From: [Clostridium] citroniae WAL-17108
GTDB lineage: Bacteria; Bacillota; Clostridia; Lachnospirales; Lachnospiraceae
DNA length: 64,000 nucleotides
NCBI RefSeq assembly: GCF_000233455.1
Contig: NZ_JH376429.1
Location: forward strand, 62,001-126,000
Direction: 5' to 3'
Part shown: one piece after another, positions 55,341 to 63,827 of the stretch
Layout of the letters: each line of letters begins with the position of its first letter
Numbering within the stretch: the first letter of the stretch is position 1
Made by a program: the position numbers and the translations under genes
Notes under the pieces: generated by a model
Seen by the model: only the letters and a program-made list of their open reading frames with translations
What the model was told of the DNA's origin: nothing
Database searches by the model: none

Positions 55341-58300
55341 TTAATTAAATGGTATTTCCTCATCAGCGTCTTCTGGAATGTTCATAAAATCCTCAAGCTT
55401 AGGTTTGGGAATATAAGGATCATCGGATATGAACCATTCAAAGTCACCATATTTGGATATGGTTTCCACTGCATCGTCTACAAGCTTGTCATAATAAGAA
55501 CGATCAACGGAATCCTCTTTAGAGAGTTCCTTTACCATCTCAGACTCTAACCACCGATAGCCCTTTGACCCAGTGGCAGCATAATATCGTCCGTCCTTTT
55601 CTCTCATGAGCAATCCGCCACCAGCCCCCGATTTAATCGGACAGAACTGACCAACTCGTCCAATGAAAATATAATTGTGAGTCGCCTCGTCTTTTTTACA
55701 AAGCTCGCTGTATCTTGCTCCTATTTCTTCGTATGTATATCCGTATTTAGATGCGACATCTTCAAGAGATTTCCCTCCAGCCTGACTATTCCAAGCCTTG
55801 TCGATGGCATTTAATTCCCTTTCTTCCTCGGTTGTAAGCCGCGGAAGTTTCTCATTCATATCCAAATATAAAGCGCTGCTTACCGACTTGGTTTCACACA
55901 CATCTTCAAAGGCAATTTCTTCGCCGCTGAAAAGTTTCTTGAAGACATACGGAATCTGGAACTGAGTTCCTGTGGCTGTCCATTTTCCGTCTTTATACTT
56001 GGCGATATAGACGGCGTCATTTACAAGGCACATCCGGTCGTATGTAGCCTCATGCTCAAAGGTGTAACCATATCGCTTTCCGTAATCCATAACAAACTGG
56101 ATAATCTCCGGTGTCGCATCAGGAATCTTGATAGAGTCCGTCTTAATGTGAGCAACAGTAAAGCCCCGTTCCTGTACCTCGTGTTTAAGGTTAATCATGA
56201 ACAGAGCTCCTCGTTTGGCTACAATATTATCTTTGTTTCTCGGATCACGGAACGGATTCTCGAAGTTAGCAGAAGTCAGACCATATACCGAGTTGATTGC
56301 CGTCTTCAAAGCATTTGCCAAATCCTTCGCTGTCATCTCTCCGTCAATGACCTTCTGGATATATGGTGTCAACTTCCCATCCAGCATATGATTGACTTCG
56401 TCCCAAGCTTCGTGTTTGATGCTGACTCGTCCTTCCACAATGTCACGGAAGGCTCTCGTAAATTTCACACCGAACAGAACTTCTGCAATTGCACTATGAG
56501 GATGCATAGAGGAAATATCCAGCAATGCCACATTTCCGTACATACCAGGTTCTGCATAGACATAACCGCCTTCTCCAACTTCTTCTCCTCGATATGTCGA
56601 TTTTCCATTCTCATACTTGTATCCAGGAAAATATGGTAAGAGACTTCCTTCATCGCCATGCGTTTGCGCCATCATTTCGGGACACGCTTCGGCCAAGAAG
56701 GAATAGGTTTCTTCATCAAGGTGATGCACTGGCTCTGCCAGATTTCGGTAATTGAACTGATCCTGTGGTTTCCGCTCGTTTCCAAATATAATCTTCTGGG
56801 TAAGCGTATTGGTCGTATCATTCACTGTCATTCCAGCCAAATCCGCCAGAATCTGTCGAGCTGTCCAATCAGCTTTCAGATAATGGAATGCCGCTTCGGT
56901 TGCAATTACATCGTTATCACAATACTCGGCAACTTTCGTCCACATTTCTTCTGGAACCGGTTGATCCCAAGGAAGCCCAAGCTCCTGATGATGGATTCCC
57001 ATCTCAATTTCCAGCTTCTTCAAGCTCTTTTTATTTCCGGCAGATGCAAAGTCATACACATCCGTATAGGAAACATTGTAGGCTTCTCCAAAGAAACAAT
57101 TCGGACTTCCACTGATAATTTTTTGTGAGAGGTTATAAAGCTGCTCGTTTGTATAACCCATGAGTCTTGCATACAGAATATGATTATCATATCGCCGACA
57201 GTTAAACCCGACCAACCGGAATCGCATCAATTCCTCAATCTCCGTTGGAGTCGGGTTAATCATACGCACCACAGGCTTTCCTTCGCCCTCGATTTTCCAG
57301 TTTACAAGGAACAGATTTGGAAATACCTCAATATCGTAAAATACCAACTTTGCTTCTTCGTTTCTCCCCGCTGTGGAAGGGTCTGCTGATTTAAACTGCA
57401 TCTTATTAACCAGCTTGATACAGTATTCGGCCTGATGCGTACTATTCGCAGCAAATGCTAAAACCGCATTCCGCATGTCCGTCACGTCATAACTCAAATC
57501 GCTGGAATATGCGTCCTCCAGTATTTTGTAGATAAAGTCGATACTGGGCTTAGTACCCGGATGGATTTCTTTATTCAGATTTCTCTTGATTAGTGTTCTA
57601 AGCCCTTTCTCGCTTTTAATCGCTTCAAAATTTACCATTTTATCTTCTCCTTTCGTCGGTAAACCAGAGCTAATCGTTGCGATGGGCAAATCATTACACT
57701 TTGTAAGTTTTCTTCGTAATGAGCTTTTACCCGTGAACACTTTCACTTCGATGTGGTCGTCATAAATACGACTCAGTTTTTTCACATCTCCCGTATAAAT
57801 ATAATGAAGATGAACCCCCTTTCCGCTTTTGCTTAGCTCTGCATAAGTCGCCGGCCACTTGCTTGCTTCTTCTACATTCCGTTCGAAGGATTTGTTCCCT
57901 TCCTTATTTGGAATATCGAAATCAATTACGATGTGGTTTTCCGGGACTTTAACATAGTGGATTTTAGAAGTATCCAAATCCGATAGCTTCGTTTTTACCT
58001 TGTTCCATTTCATGGAAGGTGTTTCTTTGTCTGTTGCATACTGCGATGGACAATCGGAACATACCTGATCGAAAATGGATTTGGCAGTATTAAACTGCAA
58101 TAATGAAGGCTTCTCTTCCGGCTTTTCAGCAACCATTTCCTCTTCAAATTTTTCAGTCCGGAATCCGATATAATAACTTCGTACTCTCGAACCGTCCTCC
58201 ATGTTGAATCGCTCTTTGTAGTCATGGAAATAGTTCTTCAGTTCTTCCTTAAAAATTCTCTGAGAAAATGGATAGCCTACTTTGGCTTCATCACAATAGG

Positions 58301-59441
58301 TCTTATACATCTCCCAGGCAGCTTTCAAAGTCGTGCCGTTTTCCCGTTTGAATACATGGTAGGAATCAATGATGAAGTTATAGAAATCATTGGATGCGCC
58401 CAGCATTGCAATGGGAATATAGTCATCATACAGACCGGGATTGTTTAGATAGATTTCCCGGCAGTGATATGCAATCGCTCCCAGTTCGAATTCAATCTGT
58501 TTCATAATTGCTTTGTATTCCTTCGGGCTCAGCTTATTTCCTGAAGGAGATACGTCAATCAGTCGTCGAATCAAACCAGATTTTGCATCTGTAATCTTTA
58601 CCGGCTTGTTGGTACCCATGAACAAAAAACATTTGAATCGGTTGGAGTAAGTCGATTTGAACTTCTCATTTACGGTCATCAGCTCATGGGACACCAAGCT
58701 GTTTAACCTGGTATTATCCTCAATTCTTGACAAATCGCCATCATGCTGGATCGCAACAAGCGGATTACTCTTGAATGCCTCCAATGCAAAAGAATTACTG
58801 GACGACCCCAGAGCTTTTGCGTCAAAGACCGAATAATACCCTTCAAAGAGCTGCTGAATAATATTGAGAACTGTGGATTTACCTGTTCCGGCAGCTCCAT
58901 ACAGAACCATAAATTTTTGCAGTTTTTTCGATTCTCCACATACCACAGAACCGATAGCCCATTCAATTTTCTGTCGCTCAGCCTCAGAGTACAGAGTAGA
59001 CATCAATTGGTCATAAGCAGACAAATCGCCAGCTTCAAGCGGATATTTCAGCTTTTTACTGGCGTAATCTTTTTTATCGGTTTTTGTGTTGGAGAATATC
59101 AATTTGTCATCCAGCATGTGGAAAGAATCCCGCATTTGTTTCTGACAATATTTGTGCCAGGAATCAATCATTCCAGACTCTGCATCCCACATGTGAAGAA
59201 CTTTTATTTCAGAGTCAAAGCGCTGGCGGCTTTCTTCTGCGTACCTATCCAGTTCACGGTCGATAAGTTGTAAAGCGTCCTGTTCATCTGTAGACCATAA
59301 ACCTCGTTCCTCAATCCAGATAGCGTAGAAGTCACCACCTCGAATCATCAGATCGGAGCTTTTCTTAATAATGAACTTCGGATAGATTTCAATTACACCA
59401 CGCTTTGTACTACGTGTAGAAATCATCAAAAAGTCGATCAT
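55341..59441 (-). CDS. replication fusion: SF3 helicase + PrimPol-like domain + family B DNA polymerase
   Basis: 1366 residues in one open frame. (i) 1-440: D5/SF3-type helicase with VLYGAAGTGKST (179-190), VAIQHDGDLSRI and KCFLFMGTNKP. (ii) 450-600: PrimPol-like, HIVIDFDIPN (Asp507, Asp509), SKSGKGVHLHY (His544) and EVKVFTGKSSLR. (iii) 695-1366: polymerase with exonuclease motifs FYDIEVF (Asp703, Glu705), GFNCRRYDN, EYCDNDV (Asp844), then LLDISSMHPHS (Asp975), KTAINSVYG (1046-1054) and HIKTDSI (Asp1102), as in family B. Helicase and polymerase are normally separate genes in such phages. An in-frame AAAGGAG precedes ATG 57638 at the joint (residue 602), so a 765-residue polymerase could be made alone. 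Confidence 0.92.
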   Translation of the reverse strand: MIDFLMISTRSTKRGVIEIYPKFIIKKSSDLMIRGGDFYAIWIEERGLWSTDEQDALQLIDRELDRYAEESRQRFDSEIKVLHMWDAESGMIDSWHKYCQKQMRDSFHMLDDKLIFSNTKTDKKDYASKKLKYPLEAGDLSAYDQLMSTLYSEAERQKIEWAIGSVVCGESKKLQKFMVLYGAAGTGKSTVLNIIQQLFEGYYSVFDAKALGSSSNSFALEAFKSNPLVAIQHDGDLSRIEDNTRLNSLVSHELMTVNEKFKSTYSNRFKCFLFMGTNKPVKITDAKSGLIRRLIDVSPSGNKLSPKEYKAIMKQIEFELGAIAYHCREIYLNNPGLYDDYIPIAMLGASNDFYNFIIDSYHVFKRENGTTLKAAWEMYKTYCDEAKVGYPFSQRIFKEELKNYFHDYKERFNMEDGSRVRSYYIGFRTEKFEEEMVAEKPEEKPSLLQFNTAKSIFDQVCSDCPSQYATDKETPSMKWNKVKTKLSDLDTSKIHYVKVPENHIVIDFDIPNKEGNKSFERNVEEASKWPATYAELSKSGKGVHLHYIYTGDVKKLSRIYDDHIEVKVFTGKSSLRRKLTKCNDLPIATISSGLPTKGEDKMVNFEAIKSEKGLRTLIKRNLNKEIHPGTKPSIDFIYKILEDAYSSDLSYDVTDMRNAVLAFAANSTHQAEYCIKLVNKMQFKSADPSTAGRNEEAKLVFYDIEVFPNLFLVNWKIEGEGKPVVRMINPTPTEIEELMRFRLVGFNCRRYDNHILYARLMGYTNEQLYNLSQKIISGSPNCFFGEAYNVSYTDVYDFASAGNKKSLKKLEIEMGIHHQELGLPWDQPVPEEMWTKVAEYCDNDVIATEAAFHYLKADWTARQILADLAGMTVNDTTNTLTQKIIFGNERKPQDQFNYRNLAEPVHHLDEETYSFLAEACPEMMAQTHGDEGSLLPYFPGYKYENGKSTYRGEEVGEGGYVYAEPGMYGNVALLDISSMHPHSAIAEVLFGVKFTRAFRDIVEGRVSIKHEAWDEVNHMLDGKLTPYIQKVIDGEMTAKDLANALKTAINSVYGLTSANFENPFRDPRNKDNIVAKRGALFMINLKHEVQERGFTVAHIKTDSIKIPDATPEIIQFVMDYGKRYGYTFEHEATYDRMCLVNDAVYIAKYKDGKWTATGTQFQIPYVFKKLFSGEEIAFEDVCETKSVSSALYLDMNEKLPRLTTEEERELNAIDKAWNSQAGGKSLEDVASKYGYTYEEIGARYSELCKKDEATHNYIFIGRVGQFCPIKSGAGGGLLMREKDGRYYAATGSKGYRWLESEMVKELSKEDSVDRSYYDKLVDDAVETISKYGDFEWFISDDPYIPKPKLEDFMNIPEDADEEIPFN
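57638..57653 (-). promoter_or_regulatory. internal ribosome binding site and ATG for the free polymerase
   Basis: AAAGGAG, 7 bases (AAGATAA-type spacer), then ATG at 57638, read in frame as K-G-E-D-K-M at the helicase/polymerase joint. Following residues VNFEAIKSEKGLRTLIKR look like a natural protein start. Confidence 0.65.
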
Positions 59442-59449
59442 CTCATTTT

Positions 59450-59683
59450 TTACTCTCCTTTATCGCACTTCATTTCCTCTATTGTTGATTCCAATTTCTC
59501 GATTCTCTTTTTCTGCTCTACTCGATCCAGTTCCAGGAGAACCAGATTAACCGTTACGATAAGAACAAGCGTACTTAATTTCCGATTATAACGTGCCTGT
59601 TTATTCATGGATTTCCGGATAGACCGGATCGCTGTTTCCGAGCTGCTAAGACTTCCAAAAATATAATTCATAACCTCGCACAT
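59450..59683 (-). CDS. small phage membrane/coiled-coil protein
   Basis: 77 residues: MCEVMNYIFGSLSSSETAIR, basic stretch, membrane-like helix LSTLVLIVTVNLVLLELDRV, and coiled KKRIEKLESTIEEMKCDKGE. The ribosome binding site of the replication gene lies inside its last codons (GATAAAGGAGAG), so the two are coupled. Function unknown. Confidence 0.65.
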   Translation of the reverse strand: MCEVMNYIFGSLSSSETAIRSIRKSMNKQARYNRKLSTLVLIVTVNLVLLELDRVEQKKRIEKLESTIEEMKCDKGE

Positions 59684-59684
59684 T

Positions 59685-59897
59685 TTACTTTTTTTCTCCC
59701 TTCATTCCATTCAGAAAGCTAGTAATCGTTTCAAATTTCCAATCTTTCTGACCGTGATAAGTGAATATAAATTCTTGGCCATTTTTCTGGCGGATACGGA
59801 TACTGTTCCTTCCATTTGGAAACCACATATCAATCCGCTCTCCTGAAAAATCGGGAAAATAACTCTCAAACCACTTCATTACTTCACTGTGACCCAT
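59685..59897 (-). CDS. small phage protein, unknown
   Basis: 70 residues from ATG 59897 (AAGGAGAGATTGCC before it): GHSEVMKWFESYFPDFSGER, IDMWFPNGRNSIRIRQKNGQ, and EFIFTYHGQKDWKFET. Compact alpha/beta type, common in clostridial phages. No function known. Confidence 0.7.
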   Translation of the reverse strand: MGHSEVMKWFESYFPDFSGERIDMWFPNGRNSIRIRQKNGQEFIFTYHGQKDWKFETITSFLNGMKGEKK

Positions 59898-59911
59898 GGC
59901 AATCTCTCCTT

Positions 59912-60460
59912 CTAAGTATTTTCGTCCAAGTACCAGCACATCTGATACCAGATTTCAACAGATCTCAAATCGTATCGGCTGCGATTTACGGTAAACAGTC
60001 CTCCGTCACCATTACGGCTATATTTCCGATCCAGAAACTTCTGGACAATGTCCTCGACATAATCTCTGTCAAACTTGGAATCATTCATAGAACCCAGCCC
60101 AAGATTGACAATCATATTCCAAAACCACTGTCCAGTTCGGTTTCCAATGTCTGGATCATCCATAATATGTTCCTCACACCGAATCGCAAGCGCGATCATC
60201 ATTTCCAGCACACTGCAAGTCCGATTATCCAAATAGGTGGAAACCATAGAGCTGCTGTATCCGTTTTCATAACCAAACCGATACCTTAAATCCACTCCAT
60301 CTTCCGCCCGATTTCCATCCATCGGAATACTGTAAGTAAATTCGATTCGATGCAGCTCTCTTAAAAGCTTTTGATACGATAATCTCTTTGAATATCTCCC
60401 ATCAAATACAAGCTGATACATCCAGTTAAAATATGCATCATTAAGCTCGTTCTTTGTCAT
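59912..60460 (-). CDS. conserved phage protein, unknown
   Basis: 182 residues: TKNELNDAYFNWMYQLVFDG, YSKRLSYQKLLRELHRIEFT, PMDGNRAEDGVDLRYRFGYE, SVLEMMIALAIRCEEHIMDD and IGNRTGQWFWNMIVNLGLGS. A well conserved helical protein of clostridial phages next to the polymerase genes; no enzymatic motif seen. Overlaps the preceding gene at one base. Confidence 0.82.
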   Translation of the reverse strand: MTKNELNDAYFNWMYQLVFDGRYSKRLSYQKLLRELHRIEFTYSIPMDGNRAEDGVDLRYRFGYENGYSSSMVSTYLDNRTCSVLEMMIALAIRCEEHIMDDPDIGNRTGQWFWNMIVNLGLGSMNDSKFDRDYVEDIVQKFLDRKYSRNGDGGLFTVNRSRYDLRSVEIWYQMCWYLDENT

Positions 60461-61074
60461 TACTCCTCCATTCGATGTGGCATCGTTTTTACAACATCGG
60501 AATAGTTTCTCTGGTCAAGCAGGATTTCATAATCGCACTTTAACCGGTCATTTCGGACAAACACAGAGTCGTCTTCATATTCCCCGAAATGATTCAGAGA
60601 GCCCTTACCGACAATTTCCTCCACATCGTCTACCTCTTCATCATTCTCGTCAGCCAGAACTTCGTCTGCATAGTAAGTGAGGCTGATTTTTTCATACTCT
60701 TCAAATTCGCCAAATTCCTCTGGCGAGATGACATAAGGTTTTTCCACAAACGCCTCTCCTTTCTTTTCCTCAACCGTTTTGGAATAATCCGTATAGCCCT
60801 CTTTCTGAATGATAGACGCGTACTTTTTGAAATCCATGTCGTCTACATCCTTCGGAGTTCTATCTTCCGCTACTTTAAGGCCATCACGAAAACCCTTCAC
60901 AAAACTCTTTCCCGCTTTCTCTACGCTTTCTCTTTCGGCATAAGCTGCTTTTACGGAGTCGATTTCTTCCTGAGCGATCAGCTCATATTTCCGTTTCAGC
61001 AGTTGCCATGTACATACAGAACCAATCCCCGCTCCAGCAATAAAAGCAAGGAAAGTCAATCCTTTACTGCTCAT
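60460..61074 (-). CDS. phage membrane-anchored acidic protein
   Basis: 204 residues. One N-terminal membrane helix (LTFLAFIAGAGIGSVCTWQL), then KRKYELIAQEEIDSVKAAYA and a long acidic region (SPEEFGEFEEYEKISLTYYA, DENDEEVDDVEEIVGKG). The form resembles phage proteins placed near DUF6353-type genes. The long acidic cytoplasmic tail may hold a partner. Function unknown. Confidence 0.75.
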   Translation of the reverse strand: MSSKGLTFLAFIAGAGIGSVCTWQLLKRKYELIAQEEIDSVKAAYAERESVEKAGKSFVKGFRDGLKVAEDRTPKDVDDMDFKKYASIIQKEGYTDYSKTVEEKKGEAFVEKPYVISPEEFGEFEEYEKISLTYYADEVLADENDEEVDDVEEIVGKGSLNHFGEYEDDSVFVRNDRLKCDYEILLDQRNYSDVVKTMPHRMEE

Positions 61075-61228
61075 CCTCTTCCTCCTCGTTTTTAATTGTC
61101 ATTACGGTTATTGCCAAACCGCCAAAAAGAAAGGAGACACTCAACAGAATGCCTCCCATAATATGTCTTTTTCTCTTAGTATCCAGAACATAGTCCAGTA
61201 CCGATATCACATTCTCCAGACCGTCCAT
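61064..61228 (-). CDS. 54-aa phage membrane protein
   Basis: From ATG 61228 with GGGAGCATTGAT before it: MDGLENVISVLDYVLDTKRK, then membrane helix IMGGILLSVSFLFGGLAITV and acidic end NEEEEDEQ. The stop overlaps the next gene start by 11 bases. Unknown function. Confidence 0.65.
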   Translation of the reverse strand: MDGLENVISVLDYVLDTKRKRHIMGGILLSVSFLFGGLAITVMTIKNEEEEDEQ

Positions 61229-61229
61229 A

Positions 61230-61331
61230 TCAATGCTCCCTTCCCGTTGATAGAATTGCGATTCCACCAACAAAGCAGATACCGGACATTGCCGCCAGTG
61301 TATAAGACACAAATGCTAAAAGATTACGCAT
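61230..61331 (-). CDS. 33-aa phage membrane peptide
   Basis: From ATG 61331 with AAGGAGAATCATC before it: RNLLAFVSYTLAAMSGICFV and a GGIAILSTGREH end. Almost wholly one membrane helix. It lies between wall hydrolase and another small membrane gene with only 1-16 bases between them, so it is very likely translated. Confidence 0.55.
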   Translation of the reverse strand: MRNLLAFVSYTLAAMSGICFVGGIAILSTGREH

Positions 61332-61347
61332 GATGATTCTCCTTTCT

Positions 61348-61917
61348 TCACTCATACCTTGAAAAATAATGATTTTCAACTTGGAACATCGGAACGCCAT
61401 ACGCACTGTATTCTCCTGCCGTAAAGAACACAACGTCGTAATTGCTCCTTGACTCCAGTTCCTCATAGACAAGGTCACAAATATCCGCTCGGACTTCGCA
61501 CCTGTCCACTCGACCATTCCACATAGATGAAAATTGATTCGGTTGATAAACCACTTCATATACCGTATCGGGAAAATGTTCGGAATCTACCCGATTCAAT
61601 ATAGTATCGATAACAAGGCGTTTTCCTTCTTCACATTCACCTTCGGCTTCTGCCATAGTAACTAGGGCGATTAACTCTACATCTTCTCTCGACATTTTCG
61701 GTATAACTTCTTCTAATCCCTCCATTTCCTCAGTGGCAATTGGAATGGATTCCTCTTGCAAAACTGTAATAACCGGTTCTGTCTTTTCGACAACGCTGGC
61801 CCTAGGTATTGCTACAACGTCTTCCCCTTCTGAGTGAAATTCAGATACAAAGAACGAAGATGCTATCACGATACCACACAAGATCGGAACCGCTATTACT
61901 TTGATTAACTTGCGCAT
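61348..61917 (-). CDS. SleB-type cell wall hydrolase with signal peptide
   Basis: 189 residues from ATG 61917 (GGGAGGAATTT before it). Signal/anchor RKLIKVIAVPILCGIVIASS, a linker to about residue 75, then the Hydrolase_2 domain: VELIALVTMAEAEGECEEGK (Glu in AEAEGE is the likely catalytic residue), RLVIDTILNRVDSEHFPDTV and EVVYQPNQFSSMWNGR. These lytic-transglycosylase-like enzymes open peptidoglycan. It is exported in the lysogen or early in infection, quite apart from the late endolysin; it may help DNA entry, exclude other phages, or act on spores. Confidence 0.88.
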   Translation of the reverse strand: MRKLIKVIAVPILCGIVIASSFFVSEFHSEGEDVVAIPRASVVEKTEPVITVLQEESIPIATEEMEGLEEVIPKMSREDVELIALVTMAEAEGECEEGKRLVIDTILNRVDSEHFPDTVYEVVYQPNQFSSMWNGRVDRCEVRADICDLVYEELESRSNYDVVFFTAGEYSAYGVPMFQVENHYFSRYE

Positions 61918-61935
61918 AAATTCCTCCCAAATAAA

Positions 61936-61974
61936 AACTATCCCCAAGAATCGTAATAACTCCTAGGGATAGTT
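61936..61974 (-). terminator. Rho-independent terminator upstream of the wall hydrolase gene
   Basis: AACTATCCC and GGGATAGTT form a perfect 9-bp stem with a 21-base loop, followed on the minus strand by TTTTTATTT. It ends (or attenuates) the upstream early transcript after the DUF6353-like gene. Confidence 0.75.
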
Positions 61975-61987
61975 ATAAATTTATCTC

Positions 61988-62947
61988 TCACATCAAATCC
62001 CAGATGTTCCCATCCACATTAAAATCCAAAAGGATTGCCTGGTCGAATCCATTGACATAATCCGAATAACTCAGATTATCAGAATACAGACCGAAATCAA
62101 TGTAATTATCTCCTTTAGAATTTTCCGGATTATAAACCCAACCAACAATCTGGCCGGCTTTTGTTCTCGGAAGTCCAAGCATCTCATAGACTTCATTCAG
62201 AAATACGCGCTTCTTTGCTTTCAACAAGTCGTTTGCATAACGCTCTTGGGCTTTGATGAACATCAGATTATATTCATTGTTGCTTTCCCAATGAGGATTA
62301 AGAATGGAATTTCCATCCTCATCCTGCGTGTACTTTTCAAAGAATCTGGCATAACCGCTGATATCCCCCGGACTTACCACAAAACCATTCTTCTTAACTT
62401 TCTTCTCTTTTCCAGTCTCTTCATCAATAACCGTTTCATCAAACTTTTTGGCTTTGAGATTATATTTCAGTTCACGGTCAACCTCTTCGCCAAATCGTTC
62501 GATCACACGGCTGCGATACTCTTTAAATCCTTTATCAATAGCTGCATAAGCCGCACTTAGAGCTACATTTCTCTTACGAAGAATGTTATTAGATGCCAAA
62601 ATACTGGTGATTGACAATGCACCGAGTATGACGGAAGGCCCATACAGTTTGGCAAATTTCATACCGGTCTGAACATAAACAATCGCCAAATCTTTTTGGG
62701 CATCCTCGCTGGAATACCGCTCCTTCACGGATTCGTCTGCTTCACATTTATGAATTGTTTCGACATCTTCTTTTGTCTTGTCCAGAATTTCACCCACTTT
62801 TGTCGTTGCTTTACAAGCCATTACCGCGCTTGTAACCACACCGATAACTCCAGCCACAACGAGAATCTCCGGACTATGCTTCTTTAACTGGAAACTGGTT
62901 TTACTAAGAAAACCATTCATGCTCTTTACAATCTCTGCTTTTTTCAT
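61988..62947 (-). CDS. DUF6353-family phage membrane protein
   Basis: 319 residues. Two hydrophobic segments: PEILVVAGVIGVVTSAVMAC (about 25-44) and LYGPSVILGALSITSILASN (about 101-120). Conserved KRNVALSAAYAAIDKGFKEY, FVVSPGDISGYARFFEKYTQ, and NLMFIKAQERYANDLLKAKK, typical of DUF6353. The soluble part faces the cytoplasm. Widespread in clostridial siphoviruses; function unknown. Confidence 0.88.
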   Translation of the reverse strand: MKKAEIVKSMNGFLSKTSFQLKKHSPEILVVAGVIGVVTSAVMACKATTKVGEILDKTKEDVETIHKCEADESVKERYSSEDAQKDLAIVYVQTGMKFAKLYGPSVILGALSITSILASNNILRKRNVALSAAYAAIDKGFKEYRSRVIERFGEEVDRELKYNLKAKKFDETVIDEETGKEKKVKKNGFVVSPGDISGYARFFEKYTQDEDGNSILNPHWESNNEYNLMFIKAQERYANDLLKAKKRVFLNEVYEMLGLPRTKAGQIVGWVYNPENSKGDNYIDFGLYSDNLSYSDYVNGFDQAILLDFNVDGNIWDLM

Positions 62948-62949
62948 GA

Positions 62950-63210
62950 TTATTTATTCTCCTCTTCTACTTTTTCTGTTTTCTTTAAATGGTCGATCAA
63001 ATGCTGGGCGTACCAAAGGATTTTTTCCAAATCCTGGATTCCGTTTTTCTTCTTCCAACGGCAGGCATATTTGATGATGTTTGCGGTATCGGCAGCCTCA
63101 ATTCCTTTTAAATCAGAAGTAAAGGCTTCGATTACATCAATAACTTCCATACCCGTTTCGGAAATATAATGATCCGGATGAGATACCATCCTGTCTTCTG
63201 ACTCATACAT
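62950..63210 (-). CDS. DUF3310-family phage protein
   Basis: 86 residues: SHPDHYISETGMEVIDVIEA, ANIIKYACRWKKKNGIQDLE, KILWYAQHLIDHL. The HPxHY...G.E.iDvi and N.iKY..R...K.G..DL.Ka..Y blocks define DUF3310 (once linked to phage nucleotide kinase/SaV-like). Soluble helical protein of early regions. Function unknown. Confidence 0.93.
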   Translation of the reverse strand: MYESEDRMVSHPDHYISETGMEVIDVIEAFTSDLKGIEAADTANIIKYACRWKKKNGIQDLEKILWYAQHLIDHLKKTEKVEEENK

Positions 63211-63224
63211 CTTGAATCCCTCCT

Positions 63225-63827
63225 TTACAACGGCATTGGTTTAGGCAATTTTAAAATATAACCATCCCTTACTCGAACCGCCCTGCATCCAGCAATATCA
63301 GTCCATCCGTATTTATTGGCAGCATAATTGTCATTGGACACGTTTGCCAAATCATAAAGATCTGCAACACTAACTACCTCATACTGTGCAATAATTTCGT
63401 TCATGGCGTCTAATACCGATTCCGCATCTCCACGAGTTTCGAATAAAAGCTCATCATATTCGTAGCTCGTCCGGCTCTTCGGTGCTGTATAATCTTTCTT
63501 TCCGCTGTCGTAATACTTCTGATAGGATACCTTGGACGCTGTAGAGTTCTTTTTTGACTTCCCAGTTTCTCCATAGAGGATCATATCAATACCATTGGTA
63601 ACTATATCGGAAATTGCCTTTTTTATTGCCGGCACCAGAACATCCATCACAATATAAGATTTTACGTTATTGACATCTTCAGAAATGAATACGTCTGCAA
63701 ACTTCTGCATTTCTGATTTTTTCTTTGATTTTACCGTCCCAGAAATCACTTTCTCTACACGTTTTTCGGGAACAAGATTTTTCTGCTCCTCCTTTGATTT
63801 GTGGGAATTCGGCTTATATTCCTCCAT
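63225..63827 (-). CDS. conserved early phage protein, unknown
   Basis: 200 residues: EEYKPNSHKSKEEQKNLVPE start, SEMQKFADVFISEDVNNVKS, YIVMDVLVPAIKKAISDIVT with a hydrophobic GIDMILYGETG, then YDELLFETRGDAESVLDAMN and a final TDIAGCRAVRVRDGYILKLP. Well conserved in clostridial phages beside DUF3310 and DUF6353 genes. No activity known. Its start overlaps the previous stop (TAATG). Confidence 0.82.
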   Translation of the reverse strand: MEEYKPNSHKSKEEQKNLVPEKRVEKVISGTVKSKKKSEMQKFADVFISEDVNNVKSYIVMDVLVPAIKKAISDIVTNGIDMILYGETGKSKKNSTASKVSYQKYYDSGKKDYTAPKSRTSYEYDELLFETRGDAESVLDAMNEIIAQYEVVSVADLYDLANVSNDNYAANKYGWTDIAGCRAVRVRDGYILKLPKPMPL

